Positions 7,241-15,571 of a stretch of 64,000 nucleotides of DNA are shown here, piece by piece; the stretch's first letter is position 1; each line of letters starts with the position of its first letter. Made by a program: the position numbers and the translations under genes. The stretch is taken from NCBI RefSeq assembly GCF_910584445.1, contig NZ_CAJUBO010000007.1:43118-107117 (forward strand). The letters are read 5' to 3'. The DNA is from an uncultured Desulfovibrio sp. Its GTDB lineage: Bacteria > Desulfobacterota > Desulfovibrionia > Desulfovibrionales > Desulfovibrionaceae. The notes beneath the pieces are model-generated. The model did not search any database. It saw only the letters and a program-made list of their open reading frames with translations, and was not told where the DNA came from.

Positions 7241-8776
7241 ATGAGGAAAAAACTCTGTTCACTGCTGCTGGCCGCAGGGCTGCTGCTCGGCGCATCAGGC
7301 TATGCGCGGGCCGTGGATTTCTCGGCCCAGGGCACCTGGCTCTTCGGCTTCACGGCATGGGAGCCAGACCTCGTCCACAAGACGCGCCAAGGCAACAGGG
7401 AGACGAAGAACACCCGGGACAAGTTCGAGGCCAAGCAGCGTATCCGCCTGCAGTTCGAGGCCGCGGTCTCCGAAGCGCTGTCCGGCAGCCTGCAGATCCA
7501 GATCGGCAACAACTCCTGGGGCAAGGCCAACAATCCCCAGGGCGGCGCGGCCCTGGGCGCGGACGCCACGGATCAGATCAAGATCCGCCGCGCCTTCATC
7601 GACTGGATGCCGCCGGACTTCGACATGAAGGTACGCATGGGCATCATCCCGGTCTCGCTGCCCAACAAGGCGGGCGGCACGGCTATCATGGAAACGCAGG
7701 TGGCGGGCGTTACGGCATCCTACCAGTTCACGGAAAACGTGGCCCTGACCGCCCTGTGGGCGCGCCCCTTCAATGACAATTACACGGGCACGGGCCACGG
7801 CGACAGCCAGAACAACTACCTCGACAACATGGACCTGTTCTCCCTCATCCTGCCCCTGACCTTTGACGGCTTCGAGATCACGCCGTGGGCCATGTACGGC
7901 ATGCAGGGCAAGAACACCTTCGGCAACAACGAGAAGATGCCCTACTGGGATGACGGCAACCCCGTCTTCACGTTCCGGCCCTACCCCGCGCTTTTCCCGG
8001 CTGGCTACACCTACGGGCAGAGCACGGGCAAGGCCTATGGCAGCATGTTCTGGGCCGGCCTGCCCTTCCAGATCACCGCATTTGACCCGCTCAACATCGA
8101 AGTTGACCTCAACTACGGCTACATCGAGTCCATGGGCCGCTATGATGCCGTCAAGTATGACGGCGCCACGCCCGTCACCAAGCGCTCGAGCACCGAGCGT
8201 CAGGGCTGGCTGGCGAAGGCGCTGGTGGAATACAAGATGGACTGGGGCGTTCCCGGCATCTTCGGCTGGTACGGCTCCGGCGACGACGGCAACCCCAGGA
8301 ACGGCTCCGAGCGTCTGCCCTCCATCGTGGGCTGGGGCAACTTCACGTCCTTCATGGGCGACGGCAACCTGGCCTGGGCCTGGCAGGACTACGCCACCAC
8401 CTATGCCGGCACCTGGGGCGTGGGCCTTCAGGTACGGGACATGAGCTTTGTGGAAGACCTGACCCACACCCTGCGCGTGGCCTGGTGGGGCGGCACCAAC
8501 AGCCCGAGCATGGTCAAGTACATGAACACGGCCTATGCCTGGAAGGACGGCGCCCGCGAGTTCGACGGACCCTACCTGACCACCGAGGACGGCCTGCTTG
8601 AAGTGAACTTCATCAATAACTACAAGATGTACGAAAACTTCAACGTCAACCTGGAGCTGGGCTATATCGCCAACTTCATGGACAATGACACCTGGAAGAA
8701 GGCCGGCAGGAAAGACAGCTCCTTCGAAAAACAGGACGCCTGGAAGGCGCAGCTCGTCTTCGCCTACAGCTTCTGA
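7241..8776 (+). CDS. outer-membrane porin of the desulfovibrio homotrimeric type
   Basis: A 511-residue outer-membrane beta-barrel porin. The start is the ATG at 7241, seven bases after GAGGAGG; an in-frame upstream start has no such site. A signal peptide (MRKKLCSLLLAAGLLLG, predicted cut after residue 24) is followed by repeated amphipathic, aromatic-bounded strands and a terminal aromatic, FAYSF, as outer-membrane barrels require for insertion. It probably provides general solute diffusion. It lies 56 bases behind the alcohol dehydrogenase and may be co-transcribed with it. Confidence 0.88.
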   Translation: MRKKLCSLLLAAGLLLGASGYARAVDFSAQGTWLFGFTAWEPDLVHKTRQGNRETKNTRDKFEAKQRIRLQFEAAVSEALSGSLQIQIGNNSWGKANNPQGGAALGADATDQIKIRRAFIDWMPPDFDMKVRMGIIPVSLPNKAGGTAIMETQVAGVTASYQFTENVALTALWARPFNDNYTGTGHGDSQNNYLDNMDLFSLILPLTFDGFEITPWAMYGMQGKNTFGNNEKMPYWDDGNPVFTFRPYPALFPAGYTYGQSTGKAYGSMFWAGLPFQITAFDPLNIEVDLNYGYIESMGRYDAVKYDGATPVTKRSSTERQGWLAKALVEYKMDWGVPGIFGWYGSGDDGNPRNGSERLPSIVGWGNFTSFMGDGNLAWAWQDYATTYAGTWGVGLQVRDMSFVEDLTHTLRVAWWGGTNSPSMVKYMNTAYAWKDGAREFDGPYLTTEDGLLEVNFINNYKMYENFNVNLELGYIANFMDNDTWKKAGRKDSSFEKQDAWKAQLVFAYSF

Positions 8777-8777
8777 T

Positions 8778-8815
8778 GCCTGAAACACACCCTCAGGCGT
8801 GACCGGCGTCACGCC
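8778..8815 (+). terminator. hairpin behind the porin
   Basis: GGCGTGAC (8796-8803) pairs with GTCACGCC (8808-8815). A second, competing pair GCCTGA/TCAGGC lies at 8778-8783 and 8793-8798. There is no T-run, so this may be a processing or Rho-dependent end. Confidence 0.4.
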
Positions 8816-8888
8816 GCATGGCGCAGGCGGCCATGGCAACTCCGCACGGAAGGCCACGGCCGCCTGCTCTTGGCAGAAAACCCCGATC

Positions 8889-9186
8889 CAGAGCATTTTG
8901 CTGGGGAAAATATCTATAGATGGATATTTACCCCAGGTTCCGCCGCCTTGCTCCAGCCGTTGCAACGCAGGAAGCTCCGGATGGAGACAGCAACCGGCTA
9001 CGCGAACAGTCAGCCAAGGAAACTGCTGTCGCCATTCGTAAGACTCGCAGGCTCGTCAACGACTGGCGCACGCAGGCAGAACCCGCTGACGGCTACCGCC
9101 ATTTCCCCGCAGAGCGGGACAAACGGCGAAAAAGCGTGGTTTTTCCGCCATATTGCGGCGCGGGCGTCTGCTCTCGCAGCCGTCAG
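8889..9186 (-). repeat. dispersed multi-hairpin repeat, family 1 copy C (interrupted)
   Basis: On the minus strand this matches 62402-62580: the GAGCAGACGCCCGCGCCG segment, the GGCGGAAAAACCACGC hairpin, TTGTCCCGCTCTGCGGGG, and the terminal GGGGAAAATATC/GATATTTACCCC hairpin with GCAAAATGCTC. About 150 bases of unrelated sequence (about 8945-9100) split it. The rest of 8816-9247 holds no gene that I can support. Confidence 0.7.
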
Positions 9187-9247
9187 ACCGGGAGGGCATG
9201 AAAAAAAGGACCTGCGAACTGTTCGCAAGCCCTTGGGGAATAATCTC

Positions 9248-9323
9248 TGGAGCCAGCTAAGAGACTTGAACTCTTGACCTGCTGATTACGAATCAGCTGC
9301 TCTACCAACTGAGCTAAGCTGGC
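9248..9323 (-). tRNA. tRNA-Thr (anticodon CGT)
   Basis: Read on the minus strand, this 76-base sequence folds as a tRNA. The acceptor stem is GCCAGCT/AGCTGGC, the D-arm carries AGCTCAGTTGGTAGAGC, the anticodon stem-loop is GCTGA-TTCGTAA-TCAGC, and the T-arm carries GTTCAAGTC. The 3' CCA is encoded. Anticodon CGT reads ACG threonine codons. Confidence 0.95.
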
Positions 9324-9403
9324 GCGAAACTTCGTGGAAAACCGTCCGGCCCCTTGTGGCAAAAAAACCCCGTTCTGTCAAGAGGCGCCCGGTCCGGGGA
9401 ACC

Positions 9404-10162
9404 TCAGGGCCGCACGGGTTTGCGGCTGCGGACCATGGGAGCGCCCAGGCGCAGCTCCTCGGCGATGCGCATGACTTCCTCGGCGCGGGCGGCATCGCCG
9501 CGCAGCAGCACCAGGACCACATAAAGCTTGCCCTCCCGCTGCATGCGGGTACGCAATCCCCAGCCCTCCAGGCGCTGGCGCAGATTGTCCACGCTTTCCT
9601 CGTCCCGGAAGGCGCCCACCTGAAAGACATAATCATGCATGGGCGCGGCGGGGTCCGCTCCCGGCGCCACGCCCGGGCCAGGTGCGGCAGGCGCGGGGTC
9701 CGTCGCGGGCGGGACCGCGCCCGGGACGGCGGCCTGCGCGGCGGGCGTCATCTGCCCCGGGAGCCGGCCGGGGTCCGTCCGCGGACCGGCACCCGTGGTG
9801 GAAGCCGGCACGCGCTGCGCCGCTGCCGGGGCCTCCGGCGCGCCGTCCTCATTCCGCAGGGCGCGGGCAAAGCGCAGCTCCTCCGGGGCAAGGATGCCGC
9901 GTTCCGGCGCCTCCGCGGCCGGCGGCGTTAAGGCGCCGGCGCCGCGCTCCTCCGCCTCCGCGGACGGCGGGGGGACTGTCCGGGCGGACTCCACCGCGGC
10001 CAGGCGGCGCTCGGCGCCGGCCGAGGCCCGCCCGCTCATGACACCGCCCACATAGGCGAGGGCAATGGCCGCGATCCCCAGAAAGGCCAGCGCCAGCAGG
10101 GACGAAAACCGTAATCGCAGAAAGGGAGGCGCTTCCGCGCCATGGGGGGAGCCTGGGGGCAT
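9404..10162 (-). CDS. SPOR-domain membrane protein
   Basis: A 252-residue protein with a short cytoplasmic N-terminus and one membrane helix (about residues 19-45). A long Pro/Ala-rich, low-complexity linker follows, then a C-terminal SPOR domain (about 175-250; it begins YVFQVGAFRDEESVDNL). SPOR domains bind glycan strands stripped of stem peptides at the division septum. The layout matches FtsN-like or DedD-like accessory division proteins, but the identity with either is not shown. It is transcribed divergently from the next gene. Confidence 0.85.
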   Translation of the reverse strand: MPPGSPHGAEAPPFLRLRFSSLLALAFLGIAAIALAYVGGVMSGRASAGAERRLAAVESARTVPPPSAEAEERGAGALTPPAAEAPERGILAPEELRFARALRNEDGAPEAPAAAQRVPASTTGAGPRTDPGRLPGQMTPAAQAAVPGAVPPATDPAPAAPGPGVAPGADPAAPMHDYVFQVGAFRDEESVDNLRQRLEGWGLRTRMQREGKLYVVLVLLRGDAARAEEVMRIAEELRLGAPMVRSRKPVRP

Positions 10163-10333
10163 TTCTGTCTCGCGTGTTTGGGGAACAGGCGCATGCGGAC
10201 GTCAAAAGGGACGGGCGCAGCATAGCAGCCGCGCCCGCGGGCGTAAAGCCTCGCCCGGCGCCCACGCGCCGCCGTCCCCTCCCGGCCGGGCGGGACGGCG
10301 CGGGCGGAGCCGTTGCCCGCGTCCCTGCCCGGC

Positions 10334-10364
10334 TTGACAGCCGTCCCCCGGCCTCTGGTACACT
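10334..10364 (+). promoter_or_regulatory. candidate sigma-70 promoter with extended -10
   Basis: TTGACA at 10334-10339 and TGGTACACT (TG plus -10 hexamer TACACT at 10359-10364), spacing 19. It lies 30 bases before the start of the secreted protein gene. The spacing is long, but the TG extension compensates. Confidence 0.5.
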
Positions 10365-10394
10365 GCCGCAGACCGCGCGTTCCAGGAGTCTGCC

Positions 10395-11363
10395 ATGCCC
10401 GTTTCGCTCCGCATCCTTTTCTCCGCCCTGCTCCTGCCCCTGCTGTGCCTGCCCGCGCTCACGGCCACGGCGGCCGCTCCGCAGCTCTGCATCAGCAACC
10501 AGACCCGGCAGGATCTGCTCAATATCCGCTTTCGTTCCGGGGCTTCGGTCTTTTTTCTGCGGCTGGACATGGCGCCGGGCCAGCGCGATGAGGTGGAGAA
10601 TCCGGGCGGCGTGGCGGACATGCGCGTGGATACCGGGCTTGCGCTCTGGTCGTTCCGGACCGTGCCCGTGGGCGAGGCCCGGCGCATGACCTTTTGCGGC
10701 GACCATGCGGCCTGCATGATCCTGGAATTGCAGGACGGCATCGCCCGGCATGTGAACGGCACGGTGCGCGATCTCGTCCCCGCGGCGGGCAGCCGCCCGG
10801 TCTGCGAGCTTGCCCAGTTCCGGCCGGGCATGACCATGAGCGATGTCTGCTCGCTCCTGAACATGGACGCCCCGCGCGACGACAACGACGCCATCCTTGA
10901 GGGGCTTGGCTTCGCCGGGCAGTTGTGGGCCGCGCGGCTCATACCGGGCGCCGCCGATGCGGACGACGGAGAGGCGAAAGCCACGGGGCGCGAATATCTG
11001 GAGCATCTGGAACTGCGCCGTCCGCTCGACCAGGCGGGGGTCGAAGAGTTGCTGCGCGTCCTCTACGCCCAGGGCTATACGCCATGGCAGGCGGAGTTTC
11101 CCGGTCTGGACATGGATTTCACGGAAATGCAGGACCTTTCCACCGAAAAGCGGCAGGATGCGCTGGAGCAGGCCCTGCGTCGCTTCCTGCGGACAGGCCG
11201 GGGCGAAGCGAACATCATGCTTGCGCCCATGGCGGAGCTGCCCGCCCTGGCGGACGCGGACGGCCCGCGCGCGGACGTGCAGCTTTTCACCCTCACCCTG
11301 CGGCCGGACTCGGGCACCCTGCTCGTGGATGTGGCGGCCTACAAGGGCAGCTCCGGCAACTGA
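10395..11363 (+). CDS. secreted protein of unknown function
   Basis: A 322-residue protein with a clear signal peptide (hydrophobic residues 6-22, Ala-rich cleavage region near 27) and no further membrane segment, so it is probably periplasmic. Two pairs of cysteines could form disulfides. It belongs to no family that I recognise. It converges on hypB with a 4-base gap and has its own promoter candidate, so it appears to be a single-gene unit. Confidence 0.7.
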   Translation: MPVSLRILFSALLLPLLCLPALTATAAAPQLCISNQTRQDLLNIRFRSGASVFFLRLDMAPGQRDEVENPGGVADMRVDTGLALWSFRTVPVGEARRMTFCGDHAACMILELQDGIARHVNGTVRDLVPAAGSRPVCELAQFRPGMTMSDVCSLLNMDAPRDDNDAILEGLGFAGQLWAARLIPGAADADDGEAKATGREYLEHLELRRPLDQAGVEELLRVLYAQGYTPWQAEFPGLDMDFTEMQDLSTEKRQDALEQALRRFLRTGRGEANIMLAPMAELPALADADGPRADVQLFTLTLRPDSGTLLVDVAAYKGSSGN

Positions 11364-11367
11364 CCCC

Positions 11368-12051
11368 TCAGTCCAGCGGTTCCCCCGCCTTCTTGGCCGC
11401 GCGCATCCGGCGCAGCCAGTCATACCAGGCGGAAAGGCCGCTGCCGTCGCGGGCCGAGACCTCAAACACGGCCAGGTCCCGGTTCAGGCGCGTGGCATGG
11501 GCGCGAGCGCGCGCCACGTCAAACTCCACATGGGGCAGCAGATCCACCTTGTTGAGCAGCATGGCCCGGGCGAGATTGAAGAGCAGGGGATACTTCTCCG
11601 GCTTGTCATCGCCCTCGGCCACGCTGAGGATGGCGATCTTGGCGTCCTCGCCGCAGTCGAACTCCACCGGGCAGACCAGGTTGCCCACATTCTCGATGAA
11701 CAGGATGTCCAGGCCGGCGAGGTCAAGCCGCTCCATGGCCGAGAGCACCAGATTGCTGTTGAGGTGGCAGCCGCCCTCGGTATTGATCTGGACAGCCTGG
11801 GCGCCGGTGGCGGCCACGCGCCGGGCGTCGTTGTCGGTCTGCAGGTCGCCCTCGATGACCGCCATGCGGAACTCCCCGCCCAGGTCGCGCAGGGTGCGCT
11901 CCAGCAGGGACGTCTTCCCCGCCCCGGGCGAGCTGATGAGATTGAGCGCGAGAATGCCCCTGGAGGACAACTCACGGCGCACCTCGGCAGCGATCTTGTC
12001 GTTGGCTTCCAGAACATTGCGGACAACGGGGATCTGCATCACGGCCTCCAT
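11368..12051 (-). CDS. hypB: hydrogenase nickel-incorporation GTPase HypB
   Basis: A 227-residue G3E-family GTPase that helps insert nickel into [NiFe] hydrogenase with HypA. The P-loop SSPGAGKT is at residues 40-47, followed by EGDLQTDNDA, NTEGGCHLN and the ENVGNLVCP segment that carries the conserved metal-binding Cys, then NKVDLLP as the guanine-specificity motif. The N-terminus lacks the CxxCGC high-affinity nickel site and the His-rich stretch found in some HypBs. It follows hypA in the same direction with a 123-base gap. Confidence 0.93.
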   Translation of the reverse strand: MEAVMQIPVVRNVLEANDKIAAEVRRELSSRGILALNLISSPGAGKTSLLERTLRDLGGEFRMAVIEGDLQTDNDARRVAATGAQAVQINTEGGCHLNSNLVLSAMERLDLAGLDILFIENVGNLVCPVEFDCGEDAKIAILSVAEGDDKPEKYPLLFNLARAMLLNKVDLLPHVEFDVARARAHATRLNRDLAVFEVSARDGSGLSAWYDWLRRMRAAKKAGEPLD

Positions 12052-12174
12052 GGACGCGCAGGGGTTGGAAAAGAAAGTGTCCGCGCGGCGCCCGGCGCGG
12101 CGGCGGTCCCGGAACGATCCCGGCGCGGAAGGACGCGCGGCGTTCCCCCCGCGCGGGACACGCGGGCGGCAGGC

Positions 12175-12528
12175 TCAGGAGGCTTCCACCTGGCGCAGGA
12201 GAAGCTCCTTGCCCTGCTCCACCACATGCCCGGCCACTTCGCCGCAGCCGGGGCACGGTTCCCAGCGGGCCTCCTGCCCTTCGCCGCCGAAGACCGTGCC
12301 GCAAAACGGGCAGCGCAGCCGCAGCGGCAGGCAGACGAGTTCCAGGCGGGCGCCTTCGTGCGCGGTGCCGCGCGTGAGGGCCTCAAAACAGAACCGGAGC
12401 GCTTCGGGCATGATGCCCGCCAGGGCGCCGTATTCCACGCGCACGCGCTCCAGCCGCGAACAGCCCCGGCCGCGCGCCGCGTCCTCGGCCAGTTCAAGCA
12501 GGCTCAGGGCCACGGACATTTCGTGCAT
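12175..12528 (-). CDS. hypA: hydrogenase maturation nickel metallochaperone HypA
   Basis: A 117-residue HypA. It begins MHEMSVALS; His2 with the following Glu is the family's nickel site, which fixes the start at 12528 rather than at a longer upstream frame. The zinc site is the CPFC...CPGC pair near residues 71-93. HypA delivers nickel to the hydrogenase large subunit together with HypB, encoded just downstream. The 123-base hypA-hypB gap holds GC-rich inverted repeats but no gene. Confidence 0.93.
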   Translation of the reverse strand: MHEMSVALSLLELAEDAARGRGCSRLERVRVEYGALAGIMPEALRFCFEALTRGTAHEGARLELVCLPLRLRCPFCGTVFGGEGQEARWEPCPGCGEVAGHVVEQGKELLLRQVEAS

Positions 12529-12618
12529 GCGGGAGGCTAGCCCATTCCCGGCGCCGCGTAAAGACCACCGCCGCCAAAAGCCGCCCATGCCCGGCAATCT
12601 TGCTATTTGGGGCGAATA

Positions 12619-13416
12619 ATGTACATTTCAGCCATGCGACAGCCCAGATATCTTGGCGTGTATACCGAACGCTCCGAAAACGGAGGGGCGCGCGCCGGCG
12701 GCATGCCCGGCCGCGGTCCGCGCTTCTTTGTCTGGGAACTCTCCCCGGGGGGGGACTATGCCGTCCAGGAGCTGGACGGCGCGCTCGAGCCTCGCGCGCA
12801 TGTGCGGCTCATCAGCGCCGGGCGCCTCCAGAGCGGCTTCCAGCTGGAGCCGTCCATCCTCGTGGCGCCGATCACCCTGCCGGATTTCGCGCATGCCGAA
12901 CGCGAAAACGGCGATGCCGCGCCGCGCGCGGCGGCGGAGCTTAATGACGATACCCTGCGCGAGCTGGAGAACGCCCGCAGGGCCAAACAGGTGGAAAACG
13001 ACCTGCGCGGCAGTTTTCGCAAGGCCCTGCGGGGCCTGGGGCGCCCGCACGAACGCGAGGCGGCCCTGGTGGCCCTGGAGCAGATCGCCGCGGTCACTGA
13101 CGGCATCGTGCCCGTCCACAAGCATATGTTCCGCGATTTCGGCGTCACGCTGCGCAAGAAGGACCTGCCGGAGCTTGCCCTGCGGTGCGGGCTGCGCGTG
13201 CTGGAGCTGGCGCCGGATGACGACCATGGGCATTTCAATCTCGCGCGCATCTTCTGCGCGCTCGGCGACTATGCCAGGGCCGTCGCCCATGTGGAAACGG
13301 CCATGCGCCTTGACGGCGGGGAGCCGGTCTATCCGCGCATGCTCGCCCATATCCGCCGGGAATGCCGACAGCCGGGCCGTCCGGCGGCCGCGCTGAAAAA
13401 ACCGGGGGCGGCGTGA
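12619..13416 (+). CDS. TPR-repeat protein, unknown role
   Basis: About 265 residues. The N-terminal 100 residues form a beta-rich region that I do not recognise. Residues 105-160 are Ala/Glu/Arg-rich and helical. The C-terminus has one or two tetratricopeptide-like repeats (LALRCGLRVLELAPDDDHGHFNLARIFCALGDYARAV..., residues 190-245). There is no signal peptide. The start is uncertain between ATG 12619 and ATG 12634; neither has a strong ribosome-binding site. Likely a cytoplasmic scaffold for protein contacts. Divergent from hypA. Confidence 0.65.
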   Translation: MYISAMRQPRYLGVYTERSENGGARAGGMPGRGPRFFVWELSPGGDYAVQELDGALEPRAHVRLISAGRLQSGFQLEPSILVAPITLPDFAHAERENGDAAPRAAAELNDDTLRELENARRAKQVENDLRGSFRKALRGLGRPHEREAALVALEQIAAVTDGIVPVHKHMFRDFGVTLRKKDLPELALRCGLRVLELAPDDDHGHFNLARIFCALGDYARAVAHVETAMRLDGGEPVYPRMLAHIRRECRQPGRPAAALKKPGAA

Positions 13417-13485
13417 CCGCCTCCGCTGATTGACAGCAAACGCTTCGCGGCGTCCGCGCCGCCGGCGAACGAGGAGCCTCACGGC

Positions 13486-14358
13486 ATGAACAAGACCATT
13501 TTTTTCCTTATTCTCGCGGTCTGCATCCTGGGCATGGCGCTCATCCTGCTCAACCAGCGCCTGGGACGCGACCCGGAACCCCGGCCCGCCGCCCGCGCCG
13601 GGCAAAGCATCGTGGCCGAAGCCCCCGGGACCGATCCCGCGCCGGTCCTCCGCGAGGACGCCGGCGGGCCGGATGCAGGGCCGGATGCCGGGGCAGCCGG
13701 CGCGGCCAGCGCTCCGGCCGTGCCTCCCGCGCCGTCCCTTGAGGATGACGGGCAGCGGAACGCAGCCGCCCTTCAGGACCCGGAGACCTCCCGGCCGGCG
13801 CGTGACCGCGAGGCGACGGGCGCGGCGGCCGATGCCCTGGCCCTGGAGCGGAAAGAGGCCGAGGCGGCCCTGCGCGGCACTCCCCCGGCGCCCGCGACGC
13901 CCCCCGTGCCGCCCAAGGCGTCCCCCGCGGGCGCGACCGCGGGAAACGCCCCGCAGCAGGCCGCCAGCGAGGCGCAGCGCCAGCCCGCGCCAGCCCGCGC
14001 CGCCTCCCCGGCGAAAAAGCCCGCCGAGCGGGAAAAGGCCGCCACAGGGCGGCGCGTCATCACCCGCTTTGTGATCTTCGCCCGTGAAACGGGCGCCACG
14101 GTGCGCCTCGCGGGCAACGCTCCCCTGCGCTACAAGAGCATGAACCTGGACGATCCCGCCCGGGTGGTGCTCGACCTTGAAGGCGACTGGGAGGTCAAGG
14201 CGCCTGCGGTGCCGAAGAATCCGCTGGTCACCGCCGTGCGCGTGGGCGACATGGACGGCCGCACCCGGGTGGTCATCGACCTCAAGGCCAAGCCGCGCAG
14301 CGCCCGCGTCATCCCGGCCAAAAACGGCGACGGGGTGGACGTCCGCGTGGACCAGTGA
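13486..14358 (+). CDS. AMIN-domain membrane-anchored protein
   Basis: A 290-residue protein with an N-terminal membrane anchor (residues 4-23), a long Pro/Ala-rich linker (about 30-180), and a C-terminal AMIN domain (about 188-290). Diagnostic segments are ATVRLAGNAPLRYKSMNL, PARVVLDLEG and DGRTRVVIDL. AMIN domains target amidases and secretins to the cell wall. No catalytic domain is attached, so it probably acts as a wall-binding accessory in the periplasm. GAGGAG precedes the start. Confidence 0.8.
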   Translation: MNKTIFFLILAVCILGMALILLNQRLGRDPEPRPAARAGQSIVAEAPGTDPAPVLREDAGGPDAGPDAGAAGAASAPAVPPAPSLEDDGQRNAAALQDPETSRPARDREATGAAADALALERKEAEAALRGTPPAPATPPVPPKASPAGATAGNAPQQAASEAQRQPAPARAASPAKKPAEREKAATGRRVITRFVIFARETGATVRLAGNAPLRYKSMNLDDPARVVLDLEGDWEVKAPAVPKNPLVTAVRVGDMDGRTRVVIDLKAKPRSARVIPAKNGDGVDVRVDQ

Positions 14359-14451
14359 GCCGCGCGGGCCACTCCGGCGGATCTTGCCGTTCAAAAGGCA
14401 TGGAGCTGCGGAAACTTCTTATCCCATCAGGGAAGGTGATGGATATTCCAG

Positions 14452-14712
14452 ATTCCGTCTGGAGCGGAGCGACAGACGGATGCTGGTGCCGAAAGAATCC
14501 TAAAAAATAAGCTATTTCAGCGCTGGCAAGGAAGAGAAAAATTTTCGCGGGGAGTGTACTCAGGTACTCGACCAAGAAAATTTTTCTCTGACGCAGCCAG
14601 CGCTGAAGCCATCCGAAGGGCGCGCCGCAGGCGCGTTTGCGTTGCCGCGCAAAGCGCGGCTTACGCAAATGGACCGCAACGCGCAGCTGTTTTTGACGGA
14701 GAATTTCGGCAG
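14452..14712 (+). repeat. structured multi-hairpin element, family 2 copy 1
   Basis: Hairpin I: CCGTCT/AGACGG at 14455-14460 and 14474-14479 around GGAGCGGAGCGAC. A linker with AATCCTAAAAAATA follows. Hairpin II has outer arms 14518-14527/14596-14605 and inner arms 14533-14546/14576-14589, capped by GAGTGTACTCAGGTACTCGACC. The tail GCTGTTTTTGACGGA lies near 14686-14700. It fills most of the 442-base gap between the AMIN gene and trpA; no gene is supported there. Confidence 0.75.
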
Positions 14713-14800
14713 TCCCCCCCACAGCACAGACACATCACCAACCCAAAAGTATACTAAACCTACGCACGCGGGAGATCCTGCGCGCCGCGTGCCGCGACAT

Positions 14801-15571
14801 CTACCGCCAGCGGCGCAGAAAGTCCGCCGCGCTCCCCCCGGCGTCCAGATGGCGCAGCAGGGCGCTGCCGAACACCACCGCGTCCGGCCGGGCCTCGGGC
14901 GGCAGTTCCGCAAGCTGCTCCGGGCGGCCGAGTCCGAAGCCCAGGGCCAGCGGCAGGCGCACGGCGCGGCGCGCGCGGGCCATGGTTTCGGCCACACGCG
15001 GGGCCAGGGCCGCGCGTTCGCCTGTGACGCCCATGACCGAGACCACATAGACATAGCCCTGGGCGCCGTCGGCGCAGAGCGTCATGCGCTCCTCCCCGGT
15101 ATTCGGACCCACCAGCGGGATGAGCGCGATCCCGCGGGCGCCGAGGGCCGCGCGCGCGGGGTCCGCCTCCTCATGGGGCAGGTCGGGAATGATGCAGCCG
15201 GAAACGCCCGCCGCGGCCGCCTCTTCCGCAAGGCGCTCCAGCCCGTGGCTCAGGAAGGGATTGAGATAGCCCATGAGCACCAGCCCGGCGGAACCCGCGC
15301 GCCGCTCCCGGCGCGCCGCCAGTTCCGCCAGCAGATCGCCCAGATGGAAACCCGCCGCCAGGACCCGCCGCGACGCGTCCTCCACCACCGGGCCATCCGC
15401 CACGGGATCGGAAAAGGGCACGCCGATCTCGATGATGTCCGCGCCGCCGTCCAGTTCGTCAAAAGCGGTCCAGAAGGCCGCCCTGTCCGGAAAATGGGCC
15501 GTGAGGAACGGAATGAGCGCCGGACGCCCCGCCGCGTTGGCGGCCCGGATCTTTGCTTCAAGCGTGTGCAT
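14801..15571 (-). CDS. trpA: tryptophan synthase alpha subunit
   Basis: A 256-residue TIM-barrel enzyme that cleaves indole-glycerol phosphate to indole for TrpB. Family landmarks are visible: IPFLTAHFPDR near the N-terminus, the catalytic Glu in DIIEIGVPFSDPVADGPV (with the catalytic Asp), PDLPHEEADP, and the phosphate-binding GFGLGRPEQ. The ATG at 15571 overlaps the end of trpB by 14 bases, so the two are translationally coupled. It is the last gene of the operon; a family 2 repeat lies beyond it. Confidence 0.96.
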   Translation of the reverse strand: MHTLEAKIRAANAAGRPALIPFLTAHFPDRAAFWTAFDELDGGADIIEIGVPFSDPVADGPVVEDASRRVLAAGFHLGDLLAELAARRERRAGSAGLVLMGYLNPFLSHGLERLAEEAAAAGVSGCIIPDLPHEEADPARAALGARGIALIPLVGPNTGEERMTLCADGAQGYVYVVSVMGVTGERAALAPRVAETMARARRAVRLPLALGFGLGRPEQLAELPPEARPDAVVFGSALLRHLDAGGSAADFLRRWR

